Notes: generated by a model not told the origin, from the sequence alone. 35,029 bases of DNA from Bacteroidaceae bacterium (GCA_024401305.1 JAKSLI010000035.1:1-35029); one strand, 5' to 3'; shown: positions 1 through 8,464, counted from the stretch's first letter. Translations and numbers: made by a program.

Positions 1-762
1 ATCCTGGACTTCTGCAAGCAACAAGGAATCATGCTTGTTCACGCTTCAACGACAAGCGTCTGCGGAAGTGTAGGTAACACAGATGGAAGCACATCAGCAA
101 AGTCGCCTGTGTTATCAGAAAAGTCACTCTTCATTGGTCAGGATTGTAATGCAAACGATTATGTTTGCAGCAAATTTCTTGCTGAACGCGCTGTGCTTCA
201 GGCAGTTGCTGATGGATATCGTGCGAAGGTGATCCGACTTGGTAATCTGTCGCCACGAATGTCTGACGGTCGTTTCCAAACCAATGCTGATGACAGCACA
301 TTCCTTCGTACCTTCAAGGGCTTTGCTCGTGCTGCTGCTTATCCGAAAGATATTGCTGAAGTGCCAATGCATCTAGAACCAATCGACGAAACGGCACGCG
401 CTTTTCTCCTTCTTGCACAGACACCAGACAGCTGTCCGTTGCTTCATTGCTGCAACAATCATGTTGCTACATACGGTAATCTTATCTCTGCCATGCAGCA
501 GTCTGGCATAGCAATGGATGCACTCTCCATAGCTGATTTTTACACTCGTGTGGAGTCACTTGAAGCAGAAGACAAGACGCTTATGATGACCAATATTGTT
601 GCCTACGGAATAAACGCAGGTCAGCTCGCATCAACTCCGCGTATAAGCAGCGAATTCAGCAATGAATTGCTGGCGGCTATGAACTTCAAATGGGCAGAAA
701 CTGGCTGCGATTACATGCTGAAGTTCGTGGAAGAATTGAAGAAGTGTGGATTTTTTCTTTGA
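1..762 (+). CDS. Thioester-reductase-type (NAD-binding_4/SDR-e) domain protein, C-terminal part
   Basis: The reading frame is open from base 1, so the gene starts before the window; the first internal ATG at 31 is not the true start. The visible ~250 residues resemble the C-terminal half of an extended short-chain reductase of the thioester-reductase/male-sterility family. They include the catalytic Tyr-Lys pair in NDYVCSKFLAE (YxxxK), followed by AKVIRLGNLSPR and a GRFQ segment typical of that family. Such domains release acyl or aminoacyl thioesters from carrier proteins by NAD(P)H reduction and often sit at the end of adenylation or NRPS-like proteins. Whether an adenylation and carrier domain lies upstream cannot be seen here. 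The C-terminal ~100 residues look like a substrate-binding lid. The product of the pathway is unknown. Confidence 0.75.
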   Translation: MLDFCKQQGIMLVHASTTSVCGSVGNTDGSTSAKSPVLSEKSLFIGQDCNANDYVCSKFLAERAVLQAVADGYRAKVIRLGNLSPRMSDGRFQTNADDSTFLRTFKGFARAAAYPKDIAEVPMHLEPIDETARAFLLLAQTPDSCPLLHCCNNHVATYGNLISAMQQSGIAMDALSIADFYTRVESLEAEDKTLMMTNIVAYGINAGQLASTPRISSEFSNELLAAMNFKWAETGCDYMLKFVEELKKCGFFL

Positions 763-789
763 TTTTATGAGAGTTTTTGGACTTTCATT

Positions 790-967
790 TTGTATTTCAC
801 TCACTTATTCGTAATTTTGGCTTTGCCTAAATTACTCTCGTTCGGAAAAAATCAAATATAATTTGCTTTTTCGCTCACTTATTCGTAATTTTGACTTCGC
901 CTAAATTACTCTCGTTCGGAAAAAATCAAATATAATTTGTTTTTTCGCTCACTTATTCGTAATTTTG
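790..967 (+). promoter_or_regulatory. Three tandem 74-bp repeats, each with a Bacteroidetes promoter
   Basis: A 74-bp unit (CTCACTTATTCGTAATTTTG... ATCAAATATAATTTG) is repeated head to tail. Its -7 boxes TAATTTTG lie at 812-819, 886-893 and 960-967, exactly 74 bp apart. Each has a TTG at the -33 position (790-792, 863-865, 937-939) with 19-20 bases between, which fits the Bacteroidetes primary sigma consensus. The last box would start transcription about 13 bases before the FKBP gene ATG at 987. Between copies, GTAATTT...AAATTAC can form a small hairpin (811-835 in the first copy). Multiplied promoter strength, or regulation by copy number of the unit, is inference. Confidence 0.75.
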
Positions 968-986
968 CACCCAAAATCAAGATATA

Positions 987-1577
987 ATGAAGAAAATACT
1001 GTTTATCCTTCTTTTACCAGCCCTGCTCTTTGCCTCATGCAAGGAAGAGACAAACGAGGTGGAAGAATATGCAAACTGGCAGTCTGTCAATGAGACTGCG
1101 TTCAAAGCTAAATATGCGTCAGCAGTTGCAAGTTTGTCTGACAATATTGACACAATCCGTTGCTATTCGCTGACTGCAAAGCCTTCTGCTCAGACGGAAG
1201 ATTACATCGTGGTAAAGAAACTCGATCGCGTTGAGGAACTTGTGAAGACAGATTCGCCTAAGGGTTCTCCACTCTTTACTGACTCTGTTTTGGTAAGTTA
1301 TCGTGGTAATCTCCAGCCATCTTACTCTTATCCAGGAGGTTTGGTGTTCGACCAATCGTTCACATCACCACAATATAACGCGAATATTGCAAAGCCTGTC
1401 AAACTGCTTACCTCAACAGTTGTTGGAGGATTCTCAACAGCATTGCAGAACATGACGGTTGGTGACCACTGGATTGTTTACATGCCATACCAACTTGGCT
1501 ACGGAACGACCGAAACATCCACTATCCCTGCATACTCGATGCTTACATTCGAGATTGTGCTTGAAAAGTATTGGTAG
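987..1577 (+). CDS. FKBP-type peptidyl-prolyl cis-trans isomerase, predicted lipoprotein
   Basis: This 196-residue protein starts with a lipoprotein signal peptide: a KK start, a hydrophobic stretch and the lipobox LFASC, which puts the lipidated Cys at residue 17. It is therefore expected to be anchored on the periplasmic or outer-membrane side. The C-terminal ~110 residues carry the FKBP fold signature: DSVLVSYRG, then VFDQSF, VGGFSTALQNM, GDHWIVYMPYQLGYG and IPAYSMLTFEIVL. FKBP proteins catalyse cis-trans isomerisation of Xaa-Pro bonds and help fold exported proteins. The usual FKBP tail (IPA.S.L.F.V.L) is complete, so the domain looks intact. It is a single gene behind a tandem promoter array and convergent with era. 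Confidence 0.9.
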   Translation: MKKILFILLLPALLFASCKEETNEVEEYANWQSVNETAFKAKYASAVASLSDNIDTIRCYSLTAKPSAQTEDYIVVKKLDRVEELVKTDSPKGSPLFTDSVLVSYRGNLQPSYSYPGGLVFDQSFTSPQYNANIAKPVKLLTSTVVGGFSTALQNMTVGDHWIVYMPYQLGYGTTETSTIPAYSMLTFEIVLEKYW

Positions 1578-1605
1578 TTCTGACTTATCGGTCATTTAAT
1601 AAATT

Positions 1606-1640
1606 AGGGGACTATATACTCTTTTTGTATATGGTCCCCT
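1606..1640. terminator. Hairpin terminator between FKBP gene and era
   Basis: AGGGGAC...GTCCCCT with further pairing of TATAC/GTATA forms a 13-14 bp stem with a T-rich loop between two convergent genes. It is flanked by A/T-rich sequence on both sides but lacks a long T run, so it is a probable bidirectional terminator. Confidence 0.6.
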
Positions 1641-1646
1641 AAAATT

Positions 1647-2591
1647 TTAGTTCGGATTGTAACCGAAACCGTCGAGTTCCTTCTTTGATGAGCGCCAGTC
1701 CTTATCGACCTTGACATAGCACTCGAGATAGATTTGCTTGTCGAAAAACTTCTCCAATGTCTTGCGTGCTTCGGAAGATACTTTCTTGAGGGCAACGCCT
1801 TGATGACCGATGATGATGCCCTTCTGTGAGTCGCGTTCAACATAGATGATTGCACGGATGCGGATGATCTTCTGCTCCTCCTTGAACGATTCTACTGCAA
1901 CTTCCACTGAGTATGGTATCTCCTTGTCGTAGTAAAGGAGAATCTTCTCGCGGATGATTTCGGAAACGAAGAATCGCGCAGGCTTGTCGGTGAGCTGATC
2001 CTTGTCGAAGAATGGGGGAGAGACAGGGAGAAGTTCCTTGATGCGAGCCATGAGCATGTCGATGCCGAACTTGTTGCTTGCCGACATAGGGAGAATCTCT
2101 GCGTTAGGGAGAAGCTTGTGCCACTTGTCAACAATCTTTGGAAGATCCTTCTGGTTGGATAGGTCAATCTTGTTGATGAGAAGAAGTACAGGGATTGTCA
2201 TCTTCTGCACCTTTTCAAGAAACTCCATGTTCTTTTCCGGACTCTCGATGACATCTGTGACATAAAGGAGAATGTCTGCGTCCTGAAGAGCTGACTCGGA
2301 GAAGGCGAGCATTGACTCCTGAAGCTTGTAGTTTGGTTTTAGAACGCCAGGGGTGTCGGAGAAAACTATCTGCGAATCGTCGGTATTCACGATTCCCATG
2401 ATGCGATGGCGTGTGGTCTGTGCCTTGAAAGTGGCAATGGAAATTCGCTCGCCAACGAGCTGGTTCATCAGCGTTGACTTGCCGACATTAGGATTACCTA
2501 CTATGTTTACGAAACCGGATTTGTGCGGCCCCTCCTCCTTACTCCTCCCATGGGAGGAGAGAGATGTGCTATTATTGTTTTTGTTATTCAT
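1647..2591 (-). CDS. era: GTPase Era
   Basis: Era is a ribosome-associated GTPase needed for 16S rRNA maturation and 30S assembly. The G1 loop is GNPNVGKS (residues ~32-39), G3 is DTPG, G4 is NKID, and a C-terminal KH domain contains a GHQG loop (IIIGHQGVALKKV) followed by ECYVKVDKDW. Length 314 is slightly above the usual ~295-300. The excess is at the N-terminus: residues 1-24 are not family-like, and Era proteins usually begin right at HKSGFVNIVG. The bases for residues ~11-22 are a C-rich palindrome (CTCCTCCCATGGGAGGAG at 2542-2559) related to the repeats elsewhere in the window. The original start codon seems to have been replaced and the frame now opens at an upstream ATG. The gene follows the deacetylase gene by 56 bases on the same strand. 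Confidence 0.95.
   Translation of the reverse strand: MNNKNNNSTSLSSHGRSKEEGPHKSGFVNIVGNPNVGKSTLMNQLVGERISIATFKAQTTRHRIMGIVNTDDSQIVFSDTPGVLKPNYKLQESMLAFSESALQDADILLYVTDVIESPEKNMEFLEKVQKMTIPVLLLINKIDLSNQKDLPKIVDKWHKLLPNAEILPMSASNKFGIDMLMARIKELLPVSPPFFDKDQLTDKPARFFVSEIIREKILLYYDKEIPYSVEVAVESFKEEQKIIRIRAIIYVERDSQKGIIIGHQGVALKKVSSEARKTLEKFFDKQIYLECYVKVDKDWRSSKKELDGFGYNPN
2527..2562. repeat. C-rich palindromic element inside the 5' end of era
   Basis: An 18-bp perfect palindrome at 2542-2559, flanked by CCCCTCCTCC, forms part of the coding sequence of the non-conserved Era N-terminus. It belongs by composition and layout to the family of CCCCTCCC/GGGAGGGG elements found at several other places here. 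Confidence 0.6.
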
Positions 2592-2629
2592 TAATGTCTT
2601 GATTTAAATAGGTGGTGATTGTAATTCTT

Positions 2630-2660
2630 CCCCTCCCAAGGGAGGGGTTAGGGGAGGGGC
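2630..2660. repeat. CCCCTCCC palindromic element at the deacetylase stop codon
   Basis: CCCCTCCC-AA-GGGAGGGG is followed by TTAGGGGAGGGG. The TAA stop of the deacetylase gene (2648-2650, minus strand) lies inside this element, and the last residues KPLP are encoded by it. Confidence 0.7.
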
Positions 2661-3259
2661 TTGAACTCATACCCTTGCTCCATAAGCCACTCGATGGATT
2701 CTGGCAAGGCTGTCTTGAGTTTGTCAATACTTTTGAGCGAGTCGTGAAAGGTTATTATGGAGCCGTTGCGTGAGTAGCGCTTCACATTTGCAACAACATC
2801 AGCGGCGGTAAGTCGATTGCTGTAATCGCGAGTGACAACATCCCACATGATAACGCGGTAGTGAGGCGATATGAAACCGTACTGCGGATAGCGAATCCAA
2901 CCGTGTGGTGGACGGAAAAGGTCGGTATGCAGCAACTCGTTAGCCTTTTTTACATTGTTGATGTATTCCTTCGTGCTGTGGCGCATTCCGCTGTAGTGGT
3001 TGAAGGTGTGGTTGCCTATGCGATGGCCTTCAGCCTTCACCTGCTCAAAGAGTTCTGGATGCTTCCTCACGTTGTCGCCAACCATGAAGAATGTAGCCTT
3101 TATGTTGTACTTCCTCAACGTTTCAAGGATGAATGGCGTAGCCTCAGGTATCGGACCGTCATCGAAAGTCAGATAGACAGCCTTGACTTTCTTGTCCATT
3201 CTCCAGGTAGCTCTAGGATATAGCCAACGGAGGAATATTACGGGTTGTTCGATGATCAT
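2648..3259 (-). CDS. Polysaccharide deacetylase (NodB/CE4 family)
   Basis: This 203-residue protein is a single NodB homology domain. Motif 1 is TFDDG (metal-binding Asp plus catalytic Asp), motif 2 is HRIGNHTFNH (two metal-binding His), motif 3 is FRPPHGW, and a late TFHDS supplies the catalytic His. These enzymes remove N- or O-acetyl groups from sugars such as peptidoglycan or chitin-type polymers, using a divalent metal. The N-terminus (FLRWLYPRATWRM) has no clear signal peptide, though a short hydrophobic piece might serve as a membrane anchor. The substrate cannot be told from sequence. The stop codon comes from a palindromic repeat, so the final residues may not be ancestral. Confidence 0.88.
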   Translation of the reverse strand: MIIEQPVIFLRWLYPRATWRMDKKVKAVYLTFDDGPIPEATPFILETLRKYNIKATFFMVGDNVRKHPELFEQVKAEGHRIGNHTFNHYSGMRHSTKEYINNVKKANELLHTDLFRPPHGWIRYPQYGFISPHYRVIMWDVVTRDYSNRLTAADVVANVKRYSRNGSIITFHDSLKSIDKLKTALPESIEWLMEQGYEFKPLP

Positions 3260-3334
3260 TGTTTAACACTAAACACATAAACACTAAGCACTAAATCGAG
3301 TTAGTGTTGGATTGTGTTGACTTTGAAACTTATT

Positions 3335-4291
3335 CTAAGAACTATAGATAAGCCATGTGATATATCCTGCACAGAGTGCGAGTAGTACGGCTCCTTCCCA
3401 GCGTTCAAGCTTGTATTTCGTGAACGAGAACAGCCAGAAGAGTAGAGCAGCCAAGATGAGTACGCTGAGGTCTATATAGTTTATTGTAATTCCTTCAAGT
3501 GGCTGAATGAGACCAGTGAGACCGAGAATCATCAGTATGTTGAAGATGTTGCTGCCGATGACATTACCAATTGCCATCTCGCCTTGACCTTTGCGTGCTG
3601 CCATGACGGATGTTGCAAGCTCTGGAGCCGATGTGCCTGCACCGACAATGGTGAGGCCGACAATCTTCTCCGACACATTAAGGTTTGTTGCTATGTCTGA
3701 CGCGTAATCAACGAAAAGGTCTGATGCAAATACCAATACTCCTAAACCGACGATTATGCAGATGATGGCTTTCCACAAAGCCATTGTCTGTACGTTTTCA
3801 GTGCTTTCGTTTTCATCGCCATTCTCTTTTGCACTGCGAACGGTCATCCACATGAACAGTAGGAAACATACGCAGAAAAAGGTACCTTCAATGCGAGAGA
3901 GGCTGCCGTTGAGCAGGAATAGAAAGAGAGCAGCGGATGCAAGGGTTACAATAGGCAGGTCGCGCTTCACCGTTATCTTGCTGACAGTGAGAGGGGCTAT
4001 GAGTGATACGCTACCGATGATGAGCAGGTTGTTGAAGATGTTGCTGCCCACGACATTACCGATGGCAATGTCGCCCATACCAGGATTGCCACTGCTTATG
4101 GACTCAAGGGCAGAACTGACCGATACGAAAAGCTCAGGTGCAGACGTACCCATAGCCACTATGGTCAGTCCGACAATGAATGGCTTGATGTGCATCTTCA
4201 CTGCTACGGCAGAAGCACCATTGGTCATCCAATCGGCACCAATGATGATGGCTGCCAGCGAGAGTATCAGTTTTATAATTAGAAGTAACAC
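3335..4291 (-). CDS. Calcium/sodium antiporter, CaCA family (YrbG-like)
   Basis: The 318-residue membrane protein has about ten hydrophobic segments arranged as two inverted halves. Each half carries the CaCA alpha-repeat signature: GTSAPELFVSV followed by GNVVGSNIFN in the first, and GAGTSAPELATSV followed by GNVIGSNIFN in the second. These acidic and Ser/Asn residues form the ion-binding site of K+-dependent and K+-independent Na+/Ca2+ exchangers. The bacterial members (YrbG type) have about this length. The real substrate ions in this organism are inferred from family only. It is on the minus strand downstream of the DUF349 gene, separated by an inverted-repeat element. Confidence 0.92.
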   Translation of the reverse strand: MLLLIIKLILSLAAIIIGADWMTNGASAVAVKMHIKPFIVGLTIVAMGTSAPELFVSVSSALESISSGNPGMGDIAIGNVVGSNIFNNLLIIGSVSLIAPLTVSKITVKRDLPIVTLASAALFLFLLNGSLSRIEGTFFCVCFLLFMWMTVRSAKENGDENESTENVQTMALWKAIICIIVGLGVLVFASDLFVDYASDIATNLNVSEKIVGLTIVGAGTSAPELATSVMAARKGQGEMAIGNVIGSNIFNILMILGLTGLIQPLEGITINYIDLSVLILAALLFWLFSFTKYKLERWEGAVLLALCAGYITWLIYSS

Positions 4292-4310
4292 AGTATAATT
4301 TGAAAAGTGA

Positions 4311-4383
4311 AGGGCGAAGATTTCTGAGCCGTTTGTCCCCGGATTATGTTCATCACGGTTGCGGCTCGGAAATCCTCGCCCTA
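4311..4383 (-). repeat. ~72-bp inverted-repeat element, copy 1
   Basis: The arms AGGGCGAAGATTTCTGAGCC and GGCTCGGAAATCCTCGCCCT are ~21 bases each around a ~30-base loop. Read on the minus strand, the two non-Watson-Crick positions become G-U pairs, so the RNA form would be fully paired. A second copy with the same arms but a different loop lies at 34251-34321. The adjacent 4384-4450 stretch is low-complexity, with repeated TTTAGCC/CATTAGC words. Confidence 0.85.
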
Positions 4384-4474
4384 CTTTCTGGTTTTTGGTT
4401 TTTAGCTTTGGGCTTTTGGTTTTTAGCCATTACCCATTAGCCATTAGCCTTGCAACTGAGAACGGCTGCGAATA

Positions 4475-6274
4475 TTACTTCTCGTCGATAGCCTTGATTT
4501 TCTCAATTGTGAGAGCTATTTCGTCTTTGATCTTCTCCATCTGCTTCTTTACGCCGTCAAGGAGTGGATTAGCCTTCTTTCCGTTAGAACTAGAGAAGAA
4601 CGAGAGGTTGTTTTCAACTGTAGCAAGCTCCTTCTTGAGGTTCTCAAGACGGCGTGCAAGGCGTGAACGCTCATCGCCGAGGTTCTCTGCAGCGTCCTTG
4701 ATAGACTTCTTGAAGCGGTCGAGACGTCTTCCTGCATTAGCCTTGTTGAGCTTTGAGTATGCAGCGTCAAGAGCCTGCTTGTATTCAGTGTAGAGAGCAT
4801 CCTTTTCCTTGAAAGGCACATGACCGATCTTGCTGAATTCTTCAGAAAGGCTACGGAGAACTTCGCGCATGTTTTCAACAGGTTCTTCAACGAGAGCCTT
4901 GAGGCGAGCAACAACATCGTACTTCTTCTGGAGATTCTCCTGCTGTTCGTTGCGCTGGCCAGCATTTGCTGCGTTGCGAGCATCAAAGAACTTATTGCAA
5001 GCACCGATGAACTCTGCCCAGAGCTCTTCACCTATCTTGTGAGGTGTAGCGCCGATAGCCTTCCATTCTTTCTGGAGGTTTACGAATTTGTCTGCAGTAG
5101 CACGCCATTCTGTTGATTCTGCCAATTCCTTAGCTTGCTCAACGAGTGCCTTCTTCTTCTCAATATTCTGTGCATAAGACTCCTTGAGCTGTGCGTAGAA
5201 CTCGTTCTTCTTAGTGAAGAAAGCGTCGCATGCTGCGCGGAAGCGTTCAAAGATCTTTGCATTCATCTTCTGTGCAGTGAAGCCAATAGTCTTCCATTCT
5301 GCCTGAAGTTCAAGCATGAGCTTTGTCTGCTCGTCCCATGCTGCCGCATTTGCAGGAATTGCCTCTACAGCAGTCATTGCCTCAGCCTTTTCGCAAAGAG
5401 CAGTCTTGAGCTCAAGGTTCTTTTCTTCCTTCTCCTTGATGGCGAGGTAATGGTCTTGGTAGCGCTTGTTGATGATAGTAGAAGCAGCCTTGAAGCGTGT
5501 CCACATATCTTCGCGAAGTTCCTTTGCTACAGGACCAGACTCGCGCCATTGGTCATGGAGTGTCTGAAGCTGATAGAATGCACTGATTACATCTTCTTCC
5601 TCTGCAAGTTTCTCTGCAGTTTCGATGATTTGTGTCTTTATCTCAAGATTCTTCTTGAAATCGTATTCGCGAGCTTCACGGTTGAGCTGGAGAAGATCGT
5701 AGAACTGCTCACAGTAGAGCTGGTAGTTCTTCCAAAGTTCAGTAGCCTTCTCTGCTGGCACTGGAGTGATGGTCTTCCACTCTTCCTGAAGTGTCTTGAA
5801 TTCCTGATAATGTGCGCCAGTCTCCTCAGGAGTTGTGGTCATAGCCTTGATCTTGTCAAGGATTTCCAGCTTCTTCATGAGGTTGTCTGCCTTGAGCTGC
5901 TCGAGTTCAAGGAAAGCCTTCTGGCGTCTCTCACGAATGACGGAGAGTTCCGCTTTGAATTTTTCTTCGTTTTCATCCTGTTCTGGCTGATATTCCTCTG
6001 CGTTGCCACCAGCCTCGATGAACGCCTGCTTCTTAGCTTCGTTATCAGCATTGCGGAACTTGTAGAAAAGACTCTTGAGGAGTTCTACCTCTTGGCGTTC
6101 AGGCTCATCTTCCGACTGAGCAATTTCTGCCATGCGATCTACAACTTCCTGTGTTGTCTTGTAAACAGGATACTGCTTTGTTTCTTCAACAGCGTTCTGA
6201 ACTTCTGCTACTTCAGCGATGTTCTGAACATTTTCTGTTGCTTCCGTGAGAGATTTGTTTTCGTTTTCCATCAT
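4475..6274 (-). CDS. DUF349 repeat protein, predicted coiled coil
   Basis: A 599-residue, highly charged, Glu/Lys/Ala-rich protein without signal peptide or membrane segment. It contains several copies of the DUF349 unit, recognisable as W..ig..p....eelW..F..acd.ff..k: for example LQAEWKTIGFTAQKMNAK, LQKEWKAIGATPHKIGEE and LYTEYKQALDAAYSKLNK. Long helices are predicted throughout, and the C-terminus (LARRLENLKKELATVENN) looks like a coiled coil. DUF349 proteins are common in Bacteroidetes; I know of no firm biochemical role. It appears to be transcribed alone from a promoter at ~6386-6412. The start may be either of two adjacent Met codons. Confidence 0.85.
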   Translation of the reverse strand: MMENENKSLTEATENVQNIAEVAEVQNAVEETKQYPVYKTTQEVVDRMAEIAQSEDEPERQEVELLKSLFYKFRNADNEAKKQAFIEAGGNAEEYQPEQDENEEKFKAELSVIRERRQKAFLELEQLKADNLMKKLEILDKIKAMTTTPEETGAHYQEFKTLQEEWKTITPVPAEKATELWKNYQLYCEQFYDLLQLNREAREYDFKKNLEIKTQIIETAEKLAEEEDVISAFYQLQTLHDQWRESGPVAKELREDMWTRFKAASTIINKRYQDHYLAIKEKEEKNLELKTALCEKAEAMTAVEAIPANAAAWDEQTKLMLELQAEWKTIGFTAQKMNAKIFERFRAACDAFFTKKNEFYAQLKESYAQNIEKKKALVEQAKELAESTEWRATADKFVNLQKEWKAIGATPHKIGEELWAEFIGACNKFFDARNAANAGQRNEQQENLQKKYDVVARLKALVEEPVENMREVLRSLSEEFSKIGHVPFKEKDALYTEYKQALDAAYSKLNKANAGRRLDRFKKSIKDAAENLGDERSRLARRLENLKKELATVENNLSFFSSSNGKKANPLLDGVKKQMEKIKDEIALTIEKIKAIDEK

Positions 6275-6385
6275 TAATAAATGTAGTAGGTGAGTGTATT
6301 TACTGTCACCTAAGATTTATTGTGCAGCTATGGTTATTACTTGTTTTAGAGCCACACATTATTAAATATGTACATTATTAAGGCG

Positions 6386-6412
6386 CAAAGTTAGAAAATA
6401 TTTTCATTTCAA
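6386..6412 (-). promoter_or_regulatory. Promoter of the DUF349 gene
   Basis: On the minus strand, TAACTTTG (6386-6393) matches the Bacteroidetes -7 box, with TTTG/TTG at 6410-6412 upstream. The spacing is slightly short. The predicted leader is ~105 bases. Confidence 0.55.
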
Positions 6413-6490
6413 AGAAGAAAAACTGAAAAAATGTTAAAGTTCGAGCCTTTTGCCTTCATTTATAGATGCTTAACTTGCTGAAATGGCTAT

Positions 6491-8464
6491 TTATTCTTGA
6501 ATTTCAAGCCATCTCATTTCCTTTTCTTCCAACAAAGCTTCAACTTCCGGCAAGCGTTTTCCGTGAGCAATGATTTGCTCTGTACTGATGTTTCCTGCAG
6601 AGAGTTCTTCCACTATTGTCGCCTTTTCTGTTTCAAGAGCTGCAATGTCTTTCTCTAGTTGCTCCAATTCGCGAGTTTCCTTGTAAGAGAGCTTCTTAGG
6701 CTTAGCGGATGAGGCTTGTGACGATGAAGAAGGGTTGCCTGAAGAGGCTTGCTTGGCTTCTTTTGTTGGCTTTGCGTTATTAACATTCTTGGCATTCTTG
6801 CTGTCCTTTGCGCTTTCATTGGACTTCAGCTTCTGGTAGATGCGATGCTGTGAATAATTTCCTGGGAAATCCTGCACCTTGCCTTCGCCATGGAATACGA
6901 GAAGGTGGTCAACAACCTTGTCTGTAAAGAAACGGTCGTGACTAACTATGATGACGCAGCCAGGGAAGTCTTGCAGATATTCTTCAAGCACCTCAAGTGT
7001 CTGGATGTCAAGGTCGTTCGTAGGCTCATCAAGTATCAGGAAGTTCGGGTCTTGCATTAATACAGTACAGAGATAAAGCTTGCGTTGCTCTCCGCCCGAG
7101 AGTTTCTCGATATAGTCGTACTGCTGCTTGCGAGAGAACAGGAACCTTTCAAGAAGTTGTGCTGCCGTGAGATGCTTTCCGTTGCCCAGATTTACATATT
7201 CCGCAATGTCTCTTACAACATCTATAACTCGCTGGTCTTGACGGAATTGCAAACCGTCCTGCGAGAAATATCCGAACTTTACGGTCTGTCCGATGTCGAA
7301 TTGTCCGCTGTCGGGTTGTTCAAGTCCTAAAAGGAGCTTGATGAAGGTGGATTTTCCTGCACCGTTATTGCCTACGATTCCCATCTTCTCATAGCGTGAG
7401 AAGTTGTAGTAGAAGTCTTTCAGGATAACGATCCCCTCCGTATCCCCCACAGTGGGAGTGCCAGGAAAAGCCTTACTCACATATTGGCATTCGAAAATCT
7501 TGGAGCCTATATATACATTATTGTTCTTAAGCCTAACCTGTCGCTCTTGTATGCGCTGCTTTGCGATTTTCTCCAGTTCATAGAATGCTTCTTCGCGATA
7601 ACGAGCCTTGTGACCGCGAGCTTGTGGCTGTCGGCGCATCCATTCAAGTTCTGTGCGATAGAGGTTGTTGGCGCGTGCTATCGTGGCATTTCTTACGTCA
7701 ATGCGTTCTTGGCGCTTTTCGAGATAGTAGGAGAAATTGCCGCGGTAGGTATATATTGTTTGGTCGTCAAGTTCGAGAATGAGGTTGCAGACATTGTCAA
7801 GGAAATAGCGGTCGTGCGTAACCATCAGCAATGTCTTGTTGCCGCGACGAAGGAAACCTTCAAGCCATTCTATCATTTCAAGGTCAAGATGGTTGGTAGG
7901 CTCGTCAAGGATGAAGAGGTCAGGCTCTGTGATAAGCACATTAGCAAGAGCAACACGCTTCTGCTGACCGCCAGAAAGTTCCTTGATTTTCTGGTTTAAG
8001 TTCTTGATCTTTAGGGAAGTTAGGATTTGCTTCGCCTTGAGGATGCGGTTGTCTTCGGCGTAGTCGTAGGAGGTTGCGACCGACGATAAATCGTCGGGAA
8101 CGGTGGCTTCAGTGCTGCTTGAGGTAGCGCTTGTGTTGCTTGAGGCGGTTTCTGTTTCGGAATAATTCGCATCGAAATCAAAGTCCGGATGTTTGCCGAA
8201 ACAAGCGTCGAGGACTGTTGATTCCGGGTCGAAGTTTTGCTTCTGTCTCAGAAAGCCTACGCGAATGCCGTTGCGGAAGATTACGGAACCTGAATCTTGT
8301 GGTTCGTCGCCGGCTATGATTGAAAGCAGGGTTGATTTGCCTGTGCCGTTCTGTGCTATGAGGCCAACTTTCTCGCCTTCACCGATGGCAAAGGAAATAT
8401 TGTCGAAAAGCAGTCGTTCGCCAAAGCGCTTGCTTATGTTTTGAATGTCAAGGAATGGAATCAT
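6491..8464 (-). CDS. ABC-F family ATP-binding protein (Uup-like)
   Basis: The 657-residue soluble protein has two ATP-binding cassettes and no membrane segments. The first has Walker A GLIAQNGTGKST (34-45), signature LSGGQQKRVALA and Walker B LFILDEPTNHLD. The second has GIVGNNGAGKST, LSGGEQRKLYLC and FLILDEPTNDLD. Between them is the ABC-F linker (YLEKRQERIDVR...). After a low-complexity Ser/Lys/Ala spacer comes a C-terminal helical hairpin (YKETRELEQLEKDIAALE) as in Uup. ABC-F proteins act on ribosomes or, for Uup, also on branched DNA. A Ser/Thr-rich insertion (SSNTSATSSSTE) lies within the first cassette and is probably a surface loop. Its leader seems very long (see 8465-9042). Confidence 0.92.
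   Translation of the reverse strand: MIPFLDIQNISKRFGERLLFDNISFAIGEGEKVGLIAQNGTGKSTLLSIIAGDEPQDSGSVIFRNGIRVGFLRQKQNFDPESTVLDACFGKHPDFDFDANYSETETASSNTSATSSSTEATVPDDLSSVATSYDYAEDNRILKAKQILTSLKIKNLNQKIKELSGGQQKRVALANVLITEPDLFILDEPTNHLDLEMIEWLEGFLRRGNKTLLMVTHDRYFLDNVCNLILELDDQTIYTYRGNFSYYLEKRQERIDVRNATIARANNLYRTELEWMRRQPQARGHKARYREEAFYELEKIAKQRIQERQVRLKNNNVYIGSKIFECQYVSKAFPGTPTVGDTEGIVILKDFYYNFSRYEKMGIVGNNGAGKSTFIKLLLGLEQPDSGQFDIGQTVKFGYFSQDGLQFRQDQRVIDVVRDIAEYVNLGNGKHLTAAQLLERFLFSRKQQYDYIEKLSGGEQRKLYLCTVLMQDPNFLILDEPTNDLDIQTLEVLEEYLQDFPGCVIIVSHDRFFTDKVVDHLLVFHGEGKVQDFPGNYSQHRIYQKLKSNESAKDSKNAKNVNNAKPTKEAKQASSGNPSSSSQASSAKPKKLSYKETRELEQLEKDIAALETEKATIVEELSAGNISTEQIIAHGKRLPEVEALLEEKEMRWLEIQE

Noticed and set aside
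2630-2660. C-rich palindromes as ordinary rho-independent terminators
   Set aside because: They lack T runs, occur inside coding regions in frame, and come in inverted pairs, so a repeat family is a better explanation.
5135-6277. A 380-codon plus-strand frame opposite the DUF349 gene
   Set aside because: It is a Cys/Leu-rich antisense shadow of a strongly helical, biased protein and has no plus-strand promoter.
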